Assembly: GCA_903928045.1 (NCBI GenBank)
Contig: CAIYPH010000930.1
Span: forward strand, 1-13,543
From: an uncultured Rhodospirillales bacterium
Lineage (GTDB): Bacteria > Pseudomonadota > Alphaproteobacteria > Acetobacterales > Acetobacteraceae
Direction: 5' to 3'
Length of the DNA stretch: 13,543 bases
The translations under genes were made by a program, and so were the position numbers. The notes beneath the pieces are model-generated. The model was given only the letters and a program-made list of their open reading frames with translations. It was not told the origin of the DNA and did no database searches. This document shows positions 1 to 9,518 of the stretch, piece by piece. Position 1 is the stretch's first letter, and each line of letters begins with the position of its first letter.

Positions 1-14
1 GACGTGAAGCAAGC

Positions 15-49
15 GCTTCTTTTTTGAAAAAAAGAAGCAAAAAACTTTT
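15..49 (-). repeat. A/T-rich palindromic repeat, copy A
   Basis: An 11-bp perfect inverted repeat (15-25 pairing with 28-38) is built of a GCTTC tip and a T run, followed by an A run and CTTTT. Read on the minus strand it has the form AAAAG, T run, GCTTC, T run, A run, GAAGC. The same layout occurs in opposite orientation at 115-150. No T run follows the stem on either strand, so it is not a textbook intrinsic terminator. Similar A/T-rich palindromes are, to my knowledge, dispersed through Acetobacteraceae genomes; that attribution is from memory and unverified. Confidence 0.6.
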
Positions 50-114
50 ATCCCTTTGGCGCGTACCGCTCCCACCTATCCGCGGGGAGTACGCCAACGG
101 CATGAATGGAACAG

Positions 115-150
115 AAAGTTTTTTTGGTTCTTTTTGTTCACAAAAAGAAC
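115..150 (+). repeat. A/T-rich palindromic repeat, copy B
   Basis: A 10-bp perfect inverted repeat (127-136 pairing with 141-150, loop TTCA) is preceded by AAAG and a run of seven T. It matches copy A (15-49) in reverse complement, with small differences in the tip (GGTTC against GCTTC) and in the loop. It lies 39 bp downstream of the stop codon of the minus-strand rmd gene, so it could act as a transcript-end hairpin for that operon, but on the minus strand the stem is followed by an A run rather than a U run. The 65 bp between the copies holds a weak stem (GCGTAC at 61-66 with GTACGC at 89-94) and no gene. Confidence 0.6.
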
Positions 151-189
151 ACCCTTCCTGCCGCGCCAGACTATGAATCGCGCCAGGCG

Positions 190-1100
190 CTAGCGCGAGC
201 GCCAATCGGCCAGCACGTCGGTCAGCGTGGTCTGCCAGGGGATGGTGGGTGCCCAGCCGAGGGCGGTGCGGGCCGCGGCGGCGTTGCCGGCGGCGAGGGG
301 GATGTCGGAGGGGCGGAGCCGGTCGGGGTCGATCACGATCTCCGCGGTGACGCCGGCGATGGCCAGCAAGTCCGCCAGCACGTCACCGATGCGGCGAGGG
401 GTGCCGGAGGCGATGTTGAGGATGGTGCCGGGCGCGATGGTGGCGGCGCAAGCGAGGCAGGCGGCGTAGGCGGCGCAGACGTCCCGCACGTCGAGAAAAT
501 CGCGGCAGGCGTCGAGATTGCCGACCTTGAGCACTGGTTCCTGCCGGCCGGCGGCGATGGCGGCGACCTGGGCGGCGAAGGCCGGGATGACGAAGGCGGC
601 GGTTTGTCCGGCACCGGTGTGGTTGAAGGGGCGCAGGCGGATGACGCGCAGCCCGTCGGCGGCCATGGCGCCGAGGGCGAGGTCGGCGGCGGCTTTGGTG
701 GCGGCGTAGGTGTTCAGGGGCGCCGCGGCGGCGGTTTCGTCGAGCGGCCGGCCGGCGGTGAAGGAGCGGCCGTAGATGTCGGCGGAGGAGGCGAAGAGCA
801 GCGTGCAGGCGGGTGCATGCTCGCGGATTGCCTCGGCGAGGGCGAGGGTGCCGAGGACGTTGACCTGCCAGGCCCGCGTTGGATTGCCGCGGGCGTCGCT
901 TATCGCCGAGATGGCGGCGAGGTGGATGCAGGCGTCGGGGTGGGTTTCGCGCAGCAGGTTGCGCACGGCGGCGGTGTCGGTGATGTCGAGCGGGATATGG
1001 GCTTCGCCGCACAGGATCAGCTCCGCCGCCGGGAAGTCGGCGCGGAGGCGGGGGATCAGGTGGCCGGCGACGAAGCCGGAGGCGCCGGTCAGCAGGATGC

Positions 1101-1113
<13 letters not shown>
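190..1113 (-). CDS. rmd: GDP-4-dehydro-6-deoxy-D-mannose reductase (RMD-type SDR epimerase)
   Basis: This 307-residue cytosolic extended short-chain dehydrogenase most likely reduces GDP-4-keto-6-deoxymannose, the product of the gmd gene just upstream, to GDP-D-rhamnose. The N-terminal Rossmann motif is TGASGFVAGH (residues 9-18); the third glycine of the usual GxxGxxG is alanine. The catalytic Ser and YxxxK lie in SSADIYG (109-115) and Y136/K140. The stretch RPFNHTGAGQ and, further on, VGNLDACRDFLDVRDV are typical of RMD proteins. I chose the GTG start at 1113 because homology begins there with ALQRILLTGAS, and it follows the gmd stop by a single base. The in-frame reading continues upstream, but there it only overlaps gmd in another frame. 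RMD is favoured over other GDP-sugar epimerases by the RPFNH motif and the gmd neighbour; GDP-fucose-type or talose-type reductases are less likely. Confidence 0.87.
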
Positions 1114-3809
<2,696 letters not shown>

Positions 3810-3822
3810 GGGGGCACGCATC

Positions 3823-5976
3823 ATGGGCAAGATCGAAAATCTGGGCCGCCGCGCCTTCCTCGCCACCGCATCCGCCACCGCCGGCGGCATGTCGCTCGGC
3901 TGGTCCTTTCCGGCCGATGCCGCTGCCGCCGGCGTTGAGGTCGGCATCTGGGCGGTGATTCACCCCGATGACACCGTGGTGATCCGCATCGCTCGCTCCG
4001 AAATGGGGCAGGGCACGCTCACCGGCCTCGCGCAGCTCGTCGCCGAGGAGCTGGATTGCAAGTGGTCCAAGGTGAAGACCGAGTATATCGCCCCCGAGAT
4101 CAATTTCGCCAAGAACCGCGCCTGGGGCGATATGTCGACCGGCGGCAGCCGTGGCATCCGCACCTCGGTGCCCTATGTGCAGAAGGGTGGCGCGGCCGCC
4201 AAGGCGATGCTGATCGCCGCCGCCGCGGCCAAGTGGAACGTGCCGGTGGCGGAGTGCACCAGCGCGGACAGCGTGGTCACTCATAAGCCGTCCGGCCGCC
4301 GCCTGCGCTATGGCGAGGTCGCCGAGGCGGCATCGAAGCTGCCAGTGCCGGCCGATCCGGCGCTGAAGCCGCAGGCGGAGTGGAAGATCGCCGGCAAGGG
4401 CGTGAAGCGGCTCGATACCGTCGAGAAGCTGTCGGGCAAGCTGGTCTACGCGATCGACGTGAAGCTGCCGGACATGCTGAACGCCGCCATCGCGCAGTGC
4501 CCGGTGTTCGGCGGCAAGCTCAAGAGCTTCAACCCGGACAAGATCAAGTCGATGCCCGGCGTGCGCCACGTGCTGAAGGTGGATGATGTCTCGGTCGCCG
4601 TGGTCGCCGACAAGTGGTACCAGGCCAAGACGGCGCTCGCGGCCATGCCGATCGAGTGGGACGAGGGGCCGAATGCCAAGGTCTCATCGGCCAGCATCGC
4701 CGCCTTCATCAAGGAAGGGCTCGACGCTCCGCAGGCCGGCGTTGGCCATAAATACGGTGATGCGGCGGGCGCCATTGCCGGCGCGGCGAAGAAGGTCGAG
4801 GCGGTCTACGCCACCCCCTTCCTCAACCACGCCACGCTCGAGCCGCAGAACTGCACGGCGAAGGTGAGCGACGACGGCGTGGAAATCTGGGTCGGCTCGC
4901 AGAACGGCGACGCCTCGCTGGCCGCGGCCGCCGAGGCGGGCGGGGTGAAGCTCTCGCAGGTGAAGGTGCACAAGCACCATCTCGGCGGCGGGTTCGGCCG
5001 GCGCGGCCAGCAGGACTATGTCCGCCAGGCCGTGCTGATCGCCAAGCAGGTTCCGGGCAAGCCGATCAAGCTGATCTGGTCGCGCGAAGAGGACATGGAG
5101 CACGGCTACTACCGCCCGATCACCCAGGCGAAGATGTCCGCCGGGCTTGATGCGCAGGGCAACGTGACCGGGCTGCACATGCGCATCTCCGGCCAGTCGA
5201 TCCTGGCCTATCTGCTGCCCTCGCGCATGGAAAACGGCGTCGACCCCGTGCAGTTCCAGGGGCTGATCCCCAGCGAATTCGGCTATCTGGCGATCCCGAA
5301 CCTGCTGGTCGATCACGCCATGCGCAACACGCATGTGCCGGTCGGCTTCTGGCGCGGGGTGAACGTCAACCAGAACGCGGTCTATCTTGAGTGCTTCATC
5401 GATGAGCTGGCCCACGCCGCCGGGAAGGACCCGCTGGCCTTCCGCCGCCAGCTGCTGGCCAAGAACCCCAAGCAGCTCGCGGTGCTGAACGCCGCCTGCG
5501 CCAAGGCCGGCTACGACAAGCCGCTGCCCAAGGGCGTCTTCCGCGGCATCTGCCAGTACACCGGCTTCGGCAGCTATACTGCCTCCGTTGCCGAGGTCTC
5601 GGTTTCGGCCAAGGGCGAGCTGAAGATCCACCGCATCGTCGCCGCCACCGATTGCGGCATCGCGGTCAACCCCGACCAGATCGCCGCGCAGGTGGAGGGT
5701 TCCTTCGGGTATGGGTTGTCGGCGACGCTCTACAGCGAAAACACCATCGAGAACGGGCGCGTCGTGCAGTCCAACTTCGACAGCTACGAAGTGGCGCGGA
5801 TGGCCGACATGCCGAAGGTGGAGACGGTGATCGTGGCCTCCGGCGGCTTCTGGGGCGGCGTCGGCGAGCCGACCATCGCGGTGGCGGCGCCGGCGGTGCT
5901 GAACGCGATCTTCGCCGCCACCGGCAAGCGCGTGCGCTCGCTGCCGCTGAAGCATCACGACCTCAAGAAGGCATGA
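3823..5976 (+). CDS. Molybdopterin-binding large subunit of a xanthine-dehydrogenase-family hydroxylase (IorB-like), Tat-exported
   Basis: This 717-residue catalytic subunit hydroxylates an aldehyde or N-heterocycle-like substrate at a molybdenum cofactor, with water as oxygen source. A twin-arginine signal (R9-R10 in GRRAFLATA, followed by a hydrophobic stretch and AAAA) places it in the periplasm. Cofactor and active-site motifs are MGQG (61-64), GGGFGRR (388-394), GFWRGVN (508-514) and a GVGEP motif whose Glu682 is the expected catalytic base. The order and the MGQG loop fit the IorB subfamily rather than CO dehydrogenase; I see no CoxL-type active-site loop (AYRCSFR). The ATG at 3823 was chosen because the Tat motif follows directly; upstream in-frame codons overlap the small-subunit gene. 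Its stop overlaps the next cytochrome gene by 4 bp, so the cytochrome may be its electron acceptor. Substrate unknown; location in a sox operon raises the possibility of an organic sulfur compound, which is inference. Confidence 0.92.
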   Translation: MGKIENLGRRAFLATASATAGGMSLGWSFPADAAAAGVEVGIWAVIHPDDTVVIRIARSEMGQGTLTGLAQLVAEELDCKWSKVKTEYIAPEINFAKNRAWGDMSTGGSRGIRTSVPYVQKGGAAAKAMLIAAAAAKWNVPVAECTSADSVVTHKPSGRRLRYGEVAEAASKLPVPADPALKPQAEWKIAGKGVKRLDTVEKLSGKLVYAIDVKLPDMLNAAIAQCPVFGGKLKSFNPDKIKSMPGVRHVLKVDDVSVAVVADKWYQAKTALAAMPIEWDEGPNAKVSSASIAAFIKEGLDAPQAGVGHKYGDAAGAIAGAAKKVEAVYATPFLNHATLEPQNCTAKVSDDGVEIWVGSQNGDASLAAAAEAGGVKLSQVKVHKHHLGGGFGRRGQQDYVRQAVLIAKQVPGKPIKLIWSREEDMEHGYYRPITQAKMSAGLDAQGNVTGLHMRISGQSILAYLLPSRMENGVDPVQFQGLIPSEFGYLAIPNLLVDHAMRNTHVPVGFWRGVNVNQNAVYLECFIDELAHAAGKDPLAFRRQLLAKNPKQLAVLNAACAKAGYDKPLPKGVFRGICQYTGFGSYTASVAEVSVSAKGELKIHRIVAATDCGIAVNPDQIAAQVEGSFGYGLSATLYSENTIENGRVVQSNFDSYEVARMADMPKVETVIVASGGFWGGVGEPTIAVAAPAVLNAIFAATGKRVRSLPLKHHDLKKA

Positions 5977-6242
5977 GGGGCGCCGCCGCTCTTCTCCTGT
6001 TCGCCGCCCCGCTGCTTATCGCGGCGGGGCCGCCTCCCGGCGCAAGTTCGTGCTCGGGCTGCCACGGCGCGGCGGCGGGCGGAATTCCGCCCATCGCCGG
6101 CCGCCCTGCCAGCGATCTGGCGGGGGCGATGCGGGCATTTCGTGACGGCACCCGCAAGGCAACCCTGATGGATCGGCTGATGAAGGGCTTCACCGACGCC
6201 GAGATCACCGCCATCGCGGCGTTCTGGGCCAACCCGTCATGA
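5973..6242 (+). CDS. Small periplasmic monoheme cytochrome c (FccA-like)
   Basis: This 89-residue c-type cytochrome has an N-terminal hydrophobic signal (about 1-18, cleavage near AAG) and one heme site, C27-S-G-C30-H31. The segment IPPIAGRPASDLAGAMRAFRDGTRKATLM is characteristic of cytochrome subunits of sulfide dehydrogenase and related class I cytochromes; M66 (or M70) is the likely distal heme ligand. The family includes the diheme FccA of purple bacteria and shorter monoheme versions; this one is monoheme. It overlaps the preceding Mo-subunit gene and the following flavoprotein gene by ATGA (4 bp each), so all three should be made in fixed ratio. It can therefore be the cytochrome subunit of flavocytochrome c, the electron acceptor of the Mo hydroxylase, or both. 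The short length is normal for a single-heme domain. Confidence 0.88.
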   Translation: MRGAAALLLFAAPLLIAAGPPPGASSCSGCHGAAAGGIPPIAGRPASDLAGAMRAFRDGTRKATLMDRLMKGFTDAEITAIAAFWANPS

Positions 6243-7486
6243 AGACGACGCGACGCAGCCTGCTCGCCGCCGCTCTCGCGCTGCCGGTCGCCGCCCACGC
6301 CCAGGGTGCGGCGCGGGTGGTGGTGATCGGCGGCGGCTTCGGTGGCGCCTCGGCGGCGCGCGCGCTGCGCCTTGTGGCGCCTTGGGTGGAGGTCACGCTC
6401 GTGGAGCGTTCCGCCAGCTACCACGCCTGCCCCTTCAGCAACGCGGTGATTGCCGGGATGCGGGATATGGCGGCGCAGGAATTCACCTATGCAGGGTTGG
6501 CCGCCACCGGCATTCGCGTCGTCGCCCAGCCAGCGACTGGGATCGATACGGCGGCCCGCCGCGTGTTGTTGGCCGACGGAACGAACCTCTCCTACGATCG
6601 TCTCATTCTATCGCCGGGCATCGAGCTGCGCTTCAAAGACATCGTGGGGTATTCCGACGTCGCGGCCAACATCATGCCGCACGCATGGAAGGCCGGGCCG
6701 CAGACCCTGCTGCTGCGGGACCGGCTCGCGGCGCTGCCCGATGGCGGCACCATGGTGATGTCGGTGCCCGCCAACCCCTATCGCTGCCCGCCCGGCCCCT
6801 ATGAGCGGGCCAGCCTGATCGCCCACTACCTCAAGACCCATAATCCGCGCGCCAAGCTGATCGTGCTCGATGCGAAGGACGCATTCTCCAAGCAGCGCCT
6901 GTTCCAGGCCGCGTGGAAATCGCTCTACCCCAATCTCGAATGGGTCGGCCTGTCCGGCGGTGGCAAGGTGACCGAGGTGGACGCCACTGCCGGCACGGTG
7001 AAGACCGAGTTCGCCAGCTACAAGGCGGATCTCGCCAATATCATCCCGCCGCAGCGGGCCGGCGCCATCGCGGTGGTGTCGGGTGTGGCGGACCGCACCG
7101 GCTGGTGCCCGATCGACCCGGTGACTTTCGAGTCGCGCCTGCAGCCTGGCATCCACGTGATCGGCGATGCGGCGATTGCCGGCGGCATGCCGAAATCGGC
7201 CTTCGCCGCCAACGCCCAGGCCAAGGTGTGCGCCCAGGCCGTGGCCGATCTGCTGGCCGGGCGGGCGCCGAGCGAGCCGCGGCTGATCAACACCTGCTAC
7301 TCCATCGTGGCGCCGGATTATGGTATCTCGGTCGCCGGCGTGTACCGGCCGGCCAACGGTGTGCTGACGGATATCGAGGGCGCCGGCGGCACCAGCCCGC
7401 TCGACGCGCCGCCCGAAACCCGCGCGGAGGAAGCCCGCTATGCGGAGTCCTGGTTCAGGACGATCACCACGGAAGCTTTCGGCTAG
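6239..7486 (+). CDS. fccB: Flavocytochrome c sulfide dehydrogenase flavoprotein subunit (FccB/SoxF)
   Basis: This 415-residue FAD protein of the disulfide-reductase fold oxidises sulfide (or a bound sulfane/persulfide) and passes electrons to a cytochrome c in the periplasm. A Tat-type signal (TTRRSLL, residues 3-9, then a hydrophobic stretch ending AHA) precedes the FAD-binding VVVIGGGFGGAS (27-38). C64 in YHACPFSN corresponds to the position that binds FAD covalently in characterised flavocytochromes c. C183 (RCPPGPYER) and C353 (NTCYS) match the redox-active cysteine pair. The C-terminal GDAAIAGGMPKSAFAANAQAKV is a family hallmark. The length matches the family. Its ATG overlaps the cytochrome stop by 4 bp with no clear Shine-Dalgarno, implying translational coupling. 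SoxF of complete sox clusters belongs to the same family. Either name is defensible; the substrate may not be free sulfide. Confidence 0.93.
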   Translation: MKTTRRSLLAAALALPVAAHAQGAARVVVIGGGFGGASAARALRLVAPWVEVTLVERSASYHACPFSNAVIAGMRDMAAQEFTYAGLAATGIRVVAQPATGIDTAARRVLLADGTNLSYDRLILSPGIELRFKDIVGYSDVAANIMPHAWKAGPQTLLLRDRLAALPDGGTMVMSVPANPYRCPPGPYERASLIAHYLKTHNPRAKLIVLDAKDAFSKQRLFQAAWKSLYPNLEWVGLSGGGKVTEVDATAGTVKTEFASYKADLANIIPPQRAGAIAVVSGVADRTGWCPIDPVTFESRLQPGIHVIGDAAIAGGMPKSAFAANAQAKVCAQAVADLLAGRAPSEPRLINTCYSIVAPDYGISVAGVYRPANGVLTDIEGAGGTSPLDAPPETRAEEARYAESWFRTITTEAFG

Positions 7487-7883
7487 CCTGATGCTGGCGC
7501 TTGCGCTTTCCCCGGCCGCTGCCGCGCAGTCTCTGGACGTGCCGCTCACGAGCGCGCCGGGCGACGCCGGGCGTGGCCGGACGATCGTCACCACGCGGCA
7601 AATCGGGCTCTGCGTGCTCTGCCATGCCGGGCCTTTCCCGGACCGCCATCTGCACGGCACCATCGCGCCCGACCTCACGGGCGTCGGCACGCGTCTCACG
7701 GCGGGCGAGATCCGCATGCGGCTGGTGGATCCGGCGGCATCCAATCCTGACAGCATCATGCCCTCCTACCGCCGTGCCGGCGGCGCGCTGCGGCCGGGCC
7801 GGGCGTTCCGTGACAATCCGATCCTGTCCGACCAGGCGATCGAGGATGTCGTGGCGTTTCTCGCCACGTTGAAGGAGGAGTGA
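7440..7883 (+). CDS. soxX: SoxX, monoheme cytochrome c subunit of SoxXA
   Basis: This 147-residue precursor is the small subunit of the SoxXA c-type cytochrome, which oxidatively links thiosulfate or a related sulfur compound to the carrier SoxYZ in the periplasm. One heme motif, C58-V-L-C61-H62, is followed by GTIAPDLTGVGTRL and IMPSY, where M107 is the expected distal ligand; this layout is diagnostic of SoxX. I chose the ATG at 7440, which overlaps fccB by 47 bases, because GGAGGAA (7426-7432) lies about nine bases upstream and because it gives a proper signal peptide with basic residues (RKL) before the hydrophobic core and an AAA-AQ cleavage site. The alternative ATG at 7491 leaves a signal with no charged n-region and has no well-placed ribosome binding site. 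The stop overlaps soxY by one base. Confidence 0.92.
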   Translation: MRSPGSGRSPRKLSASLMLALALSPAAAAQSLDVPLTSAPGDAGRGRTIVTTRQIGLCVLCHAGPFPDRHLHGTIAPDLTGVGTRLTAGEIRMRLVDPAASNPDSIMPSYRRAGGALRPGRAFRDNPILSDQAIEDVVAFLATLKEE

Positions 7884-8320
7884 TGCGCCGCCGGATGCTG
7901 CTTGCGGGGGCCGCGCTGCTGGCCCTGCCCCCCGCCCGGGCGGGGGCGACCAAGCCCGAGGTGGCCGCCGCGATTCAGGCGCTGACCGGCGGCGCCAAGC
8001 TGCGGCAGGGGCGCATCAAGCTCGATATCCCGCTGCTGGTGGAGAACGGCAACGCGGTGGCGATGACGGTCTCGGTGCCGGACGCGGTGCCCGAGGCCGA
8101 GCGCATCCGCTCCATCCATGTCTTCGCCGAGGGCAACCAGAATCCCAACGTGATCAATGCCTTCTTCGGCCAGCGCAGCGGCCGGCCGGGGTTTTCCACC
8201 CGCATCCGGCTCGCCACCTCGCAGACCGTGATCGCGGTGGCCGCCTGCGCGGATGGCACATTCTGGACCGACAGCATCGAGTTGCTGGTCACCCTCGCCG
8301 CTTGCATCGACGAGATCTGA
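7883..8320 (+). CDS. soxY: SoxY-like sulfur carrier protein with atypical C-terminal arm
   Basis: This 145-residue precursor is the covalent sulfur-carrier subunit of SoxYZ. An Arg-rich signal (MRRRMLLAG, ending PARAGA) exports it, possibly by Tat as for other SoxY proteins. The body, including HVFAEGNQNPNVINAFF and RLATSQTVIAVAA, is clearly SoxY. The C-terminus is unusual: canonical SoxY ends in G-G-C-G-G, whose Cys carries the sulfur intermediates on a flexible arm. Here the end is L-A-A-C141-I-D-E-I, so the Cys is kept in the aligned place but the glycines are lost and two or three residues are added. A second Cys, C122 in AACADGTFW, lies where I recall no Cys in canonical SoxY. The ATG at 7883 overlaps the soxX stop and follows AAGGAGG (7872-7878). 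A partner soxZ follows three bases later. Confidence 0.88.
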   Translation: MRRRMLLAGAALLALPPARAGATKPEVAAAIQALTGGAKLRQGRIKLDIPLLVENGNAVAMTVSVPDAVPEAERIRSIHVFAEGNQNPNVINAFFGQRSGRPGFSTRIRLATSQTVIAVAACADGTFWTDSIELLVTLAACIDEI

Positions 8321-8323
8321 GCC

Positions 8324-8644
8324 ATGGCGCGCCCCCTCATCAATGCCCCCAAGACCGTCCGCCGCGGCGAGGTGTTCGATATCCGCATCCTCATCGCCCA
8401 CCCCATGGAAAGCGGCCAACGCCGCGACGAGGTGGGCAAGCCGATCCCGCGCGAGATCATCAACCGCTTCGTCTGCACCTATGGCGGCGAGGAAGTGTTT
8501 CGCGCGGAGTTCTTCCCCGCCATCGCCGCCAACCCCTTCCTCACCTTCTCCGTCCGCGCGGTGGAGAGCGGCGTGATCGTGATGAGCTGGACGGATGATC
8601 TCGGGGCCAGCCAGTTCGAAAGCATTGAGATTGCGGTGACATGA
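8324..8644 (+). CDS. soxZ: SoxZ, sulfur carrier partner subunit
   Basis: This 106-residue protein is the non-covalent partner of SoxY in the SoxYZ heterodimer. It has the usual immunoglobulin-like fold length and no signal peptide, as is normal because it is co-exported with SoxY. Family hallmarks are KTVRRGEVFDIRILIAHPME near the N-terminus (about residues 10-29), IPREIINRFVCTYGGEEVF, FFPAIAANPFL and WTDDLGASQFES near the end. Nothing in the sequence looks degenerate, in contrast to the altered SoxY tail. The start ATG lies three bases after the soxY stop, consistent with translational coupling and equal expression. Confidence 0.95.
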   Translation: MARPLINAPKTVRRGEVFDIRILIAHPMESGQRRDEVGKPIPREIINRFVCTYGGEEVFRAEFFPAIAANPFLTFSVRAVESGVIVMSWTDDLGASQFESIEIAVT

Positions 8645-8654
8645 GACGGGGGAC

Positions 8655-9401
8655 ATGAGGGCGGCGGCGCTGCTCGCGCTGCTCCTGTTCGCCGGCCCCG
8701 CCACGGCGCAGCCGCGCTCGGGCTATCAGGACGCCGGGCCGCAGGTGCGCGCCATGCAGGATGACGACACCGCCAACCCCGGCTTTCTCTGGGTGGAGCA
8801 GGGCCGCGCCGCCTGGCAGGCGCCGCCGCCTGGCGGCAAGTCCTGCGCCGGTTGCCATGGCGATATCGCGGGAATGCGCGGCGTGGCCGCACGCTATCCC
8901 GCCGCCGACCCGGCGAGCGGAGTGGTGCGCGATCTTGCCGGGCGGATCAATCTCTGCCGCACCGTCAACCAATCTGCCCCGCCGCTGGCGCGCGAGGGGG
9001 CGGAGATGCTGGCGCTGGCCGCCGCCATCGGGGTCGAATCGCGCGGAATGCCGCAGCGCATCGCGACCGACGGACCGATGGCCGGCGTGATCGCCCGCGG
9101 CGAGGCGCTGTTCCGCACCCGCATGGGCCAGCTCAACCTCTCCTGCGCGCAATGCCATGAGGCGCGGGCGGGCGCGCGGCTGGGCGGCGCCGTCATCCCG
9201 GAGGGCCATGCCAACGCCTACCCGGAATACCGGCTGGAATGGCAGACCATCGGCTCGCTCGCGCGGCGCATCCGCGCCTGCCTCACCGGGGTGCGCGCCG
9301 AGCCTTTCGCGGCGGACGCGCCGGAGATGCTGGAACTCGAAGCCTGGCTCGCCGTGCGTGGCGCCGGGCTGCCGATGGAGACGCCGGGCGTGCGGCCCTG
9401 A
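8655..9401 (+). CDS. soxA: SoxA, diheme cytochrome c subunit of SoxXA
   Basis: This 248-residue precursor is the catalytic subunit of SoxXA, which forms the bond between the sulfur substrate and the SoxY cysteine. A signal peptide (about 1-18, ending ATA-Q) is followed by two heme sites, C64-A-G-C67-H68 and C164-A-Q-C167-H168, so it is the diheme form. C209 in RIRACLTGVRAEPF is the conserved cysteine that becomes the persulfide ligand of the active-site heme. The catalytic machinery therefore looks intact. The start ATG at 8655 lies ten bases after soxZ. It is the last gene of the operon: in many organisms soxB follows soxA, but here the stop is followed after three bases by the Pho box and then pstS. 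No terminator is visible after it. Confidence 0.94.
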   Translation: MRAAALLALLLFAGPATAQPRSGYQDAGPQVRAMQDDDTANPGFLWVEQGRAAWQAPPPGGKSCAGCHGDIAGMRGVAARYPAADPASGVVRDLAGRINLCRTVNQSAPPLAREGAEMLALAAAIGVESRGMPQRIATDGPMAGVIARGEALFRTRMGQLNLSCAQCHEARAGARLGGAVIPEGHANAYPEYRLEWQTIGSLARRIRACLTGVRAEPFAADAPEMLELEAWLAVRGAGLPMETPGVRP

Positions 9402-9404
9402 GGA

Positions 9405-9433
9405 CTGTCATCGATCTGTCATCCAACTGTCAT
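9405..9433 (+). promoter_or_regulatory. Triple CTGTCAT Pho box upstream of pstS
   Basis: Three exact copies of CTGTCAT start at 9405, 9416 and 9427, an 11-bp period that puts them on one face of the helix. This is the classic PhoB-binding direct repeat, here as two overlapping boxes. It begins three bases after the soxA stop and lies about 85 bp before the pstS start, so phosphate starvation should activate pstS from here. I could not assign a -10 hexamer confidently. Confidence 0.93.
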
Positions 9434-9518
9434 CAATGCGTTGCGGTTGGGGCGTAGGAGTCCGGCGTCGCGACCGGATCAGGAGTCGCGGCGTATAGAC
9501 AAATCCCAAGGAGGGATG

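Noticed and set aside
15..38. Hairpin as an intrinsic terminator for a gene left of the window
   Set aside because: The stem is followed by an A run on the plus strand and by mixed sequence on the minus strand, not by a T tract; the matching copy at 115-150 points to a repeat family instead.
4684..5958. Minus-strand open frame of 424 codons
   Set aside because: Antisense to the Mo subunit, which has complete cofactor motifs throughout; the His/Gly/Asp-rich translation has no recognisable domain.
3823..5976. CO dehydrogenase large subunit (CoxL)
   Set aside because: There is no AYRCSFR-type active-site loop and no medium FAD subunit gene, and a Tat signal is present; an IorB-like assignment fits better.
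7491..7883. Alternative soxX start at 7491
   Set aside because: It lacks a charged n-region in the signal peptide and a well-placed ribosome binding site; the ATG at 7440 has both.
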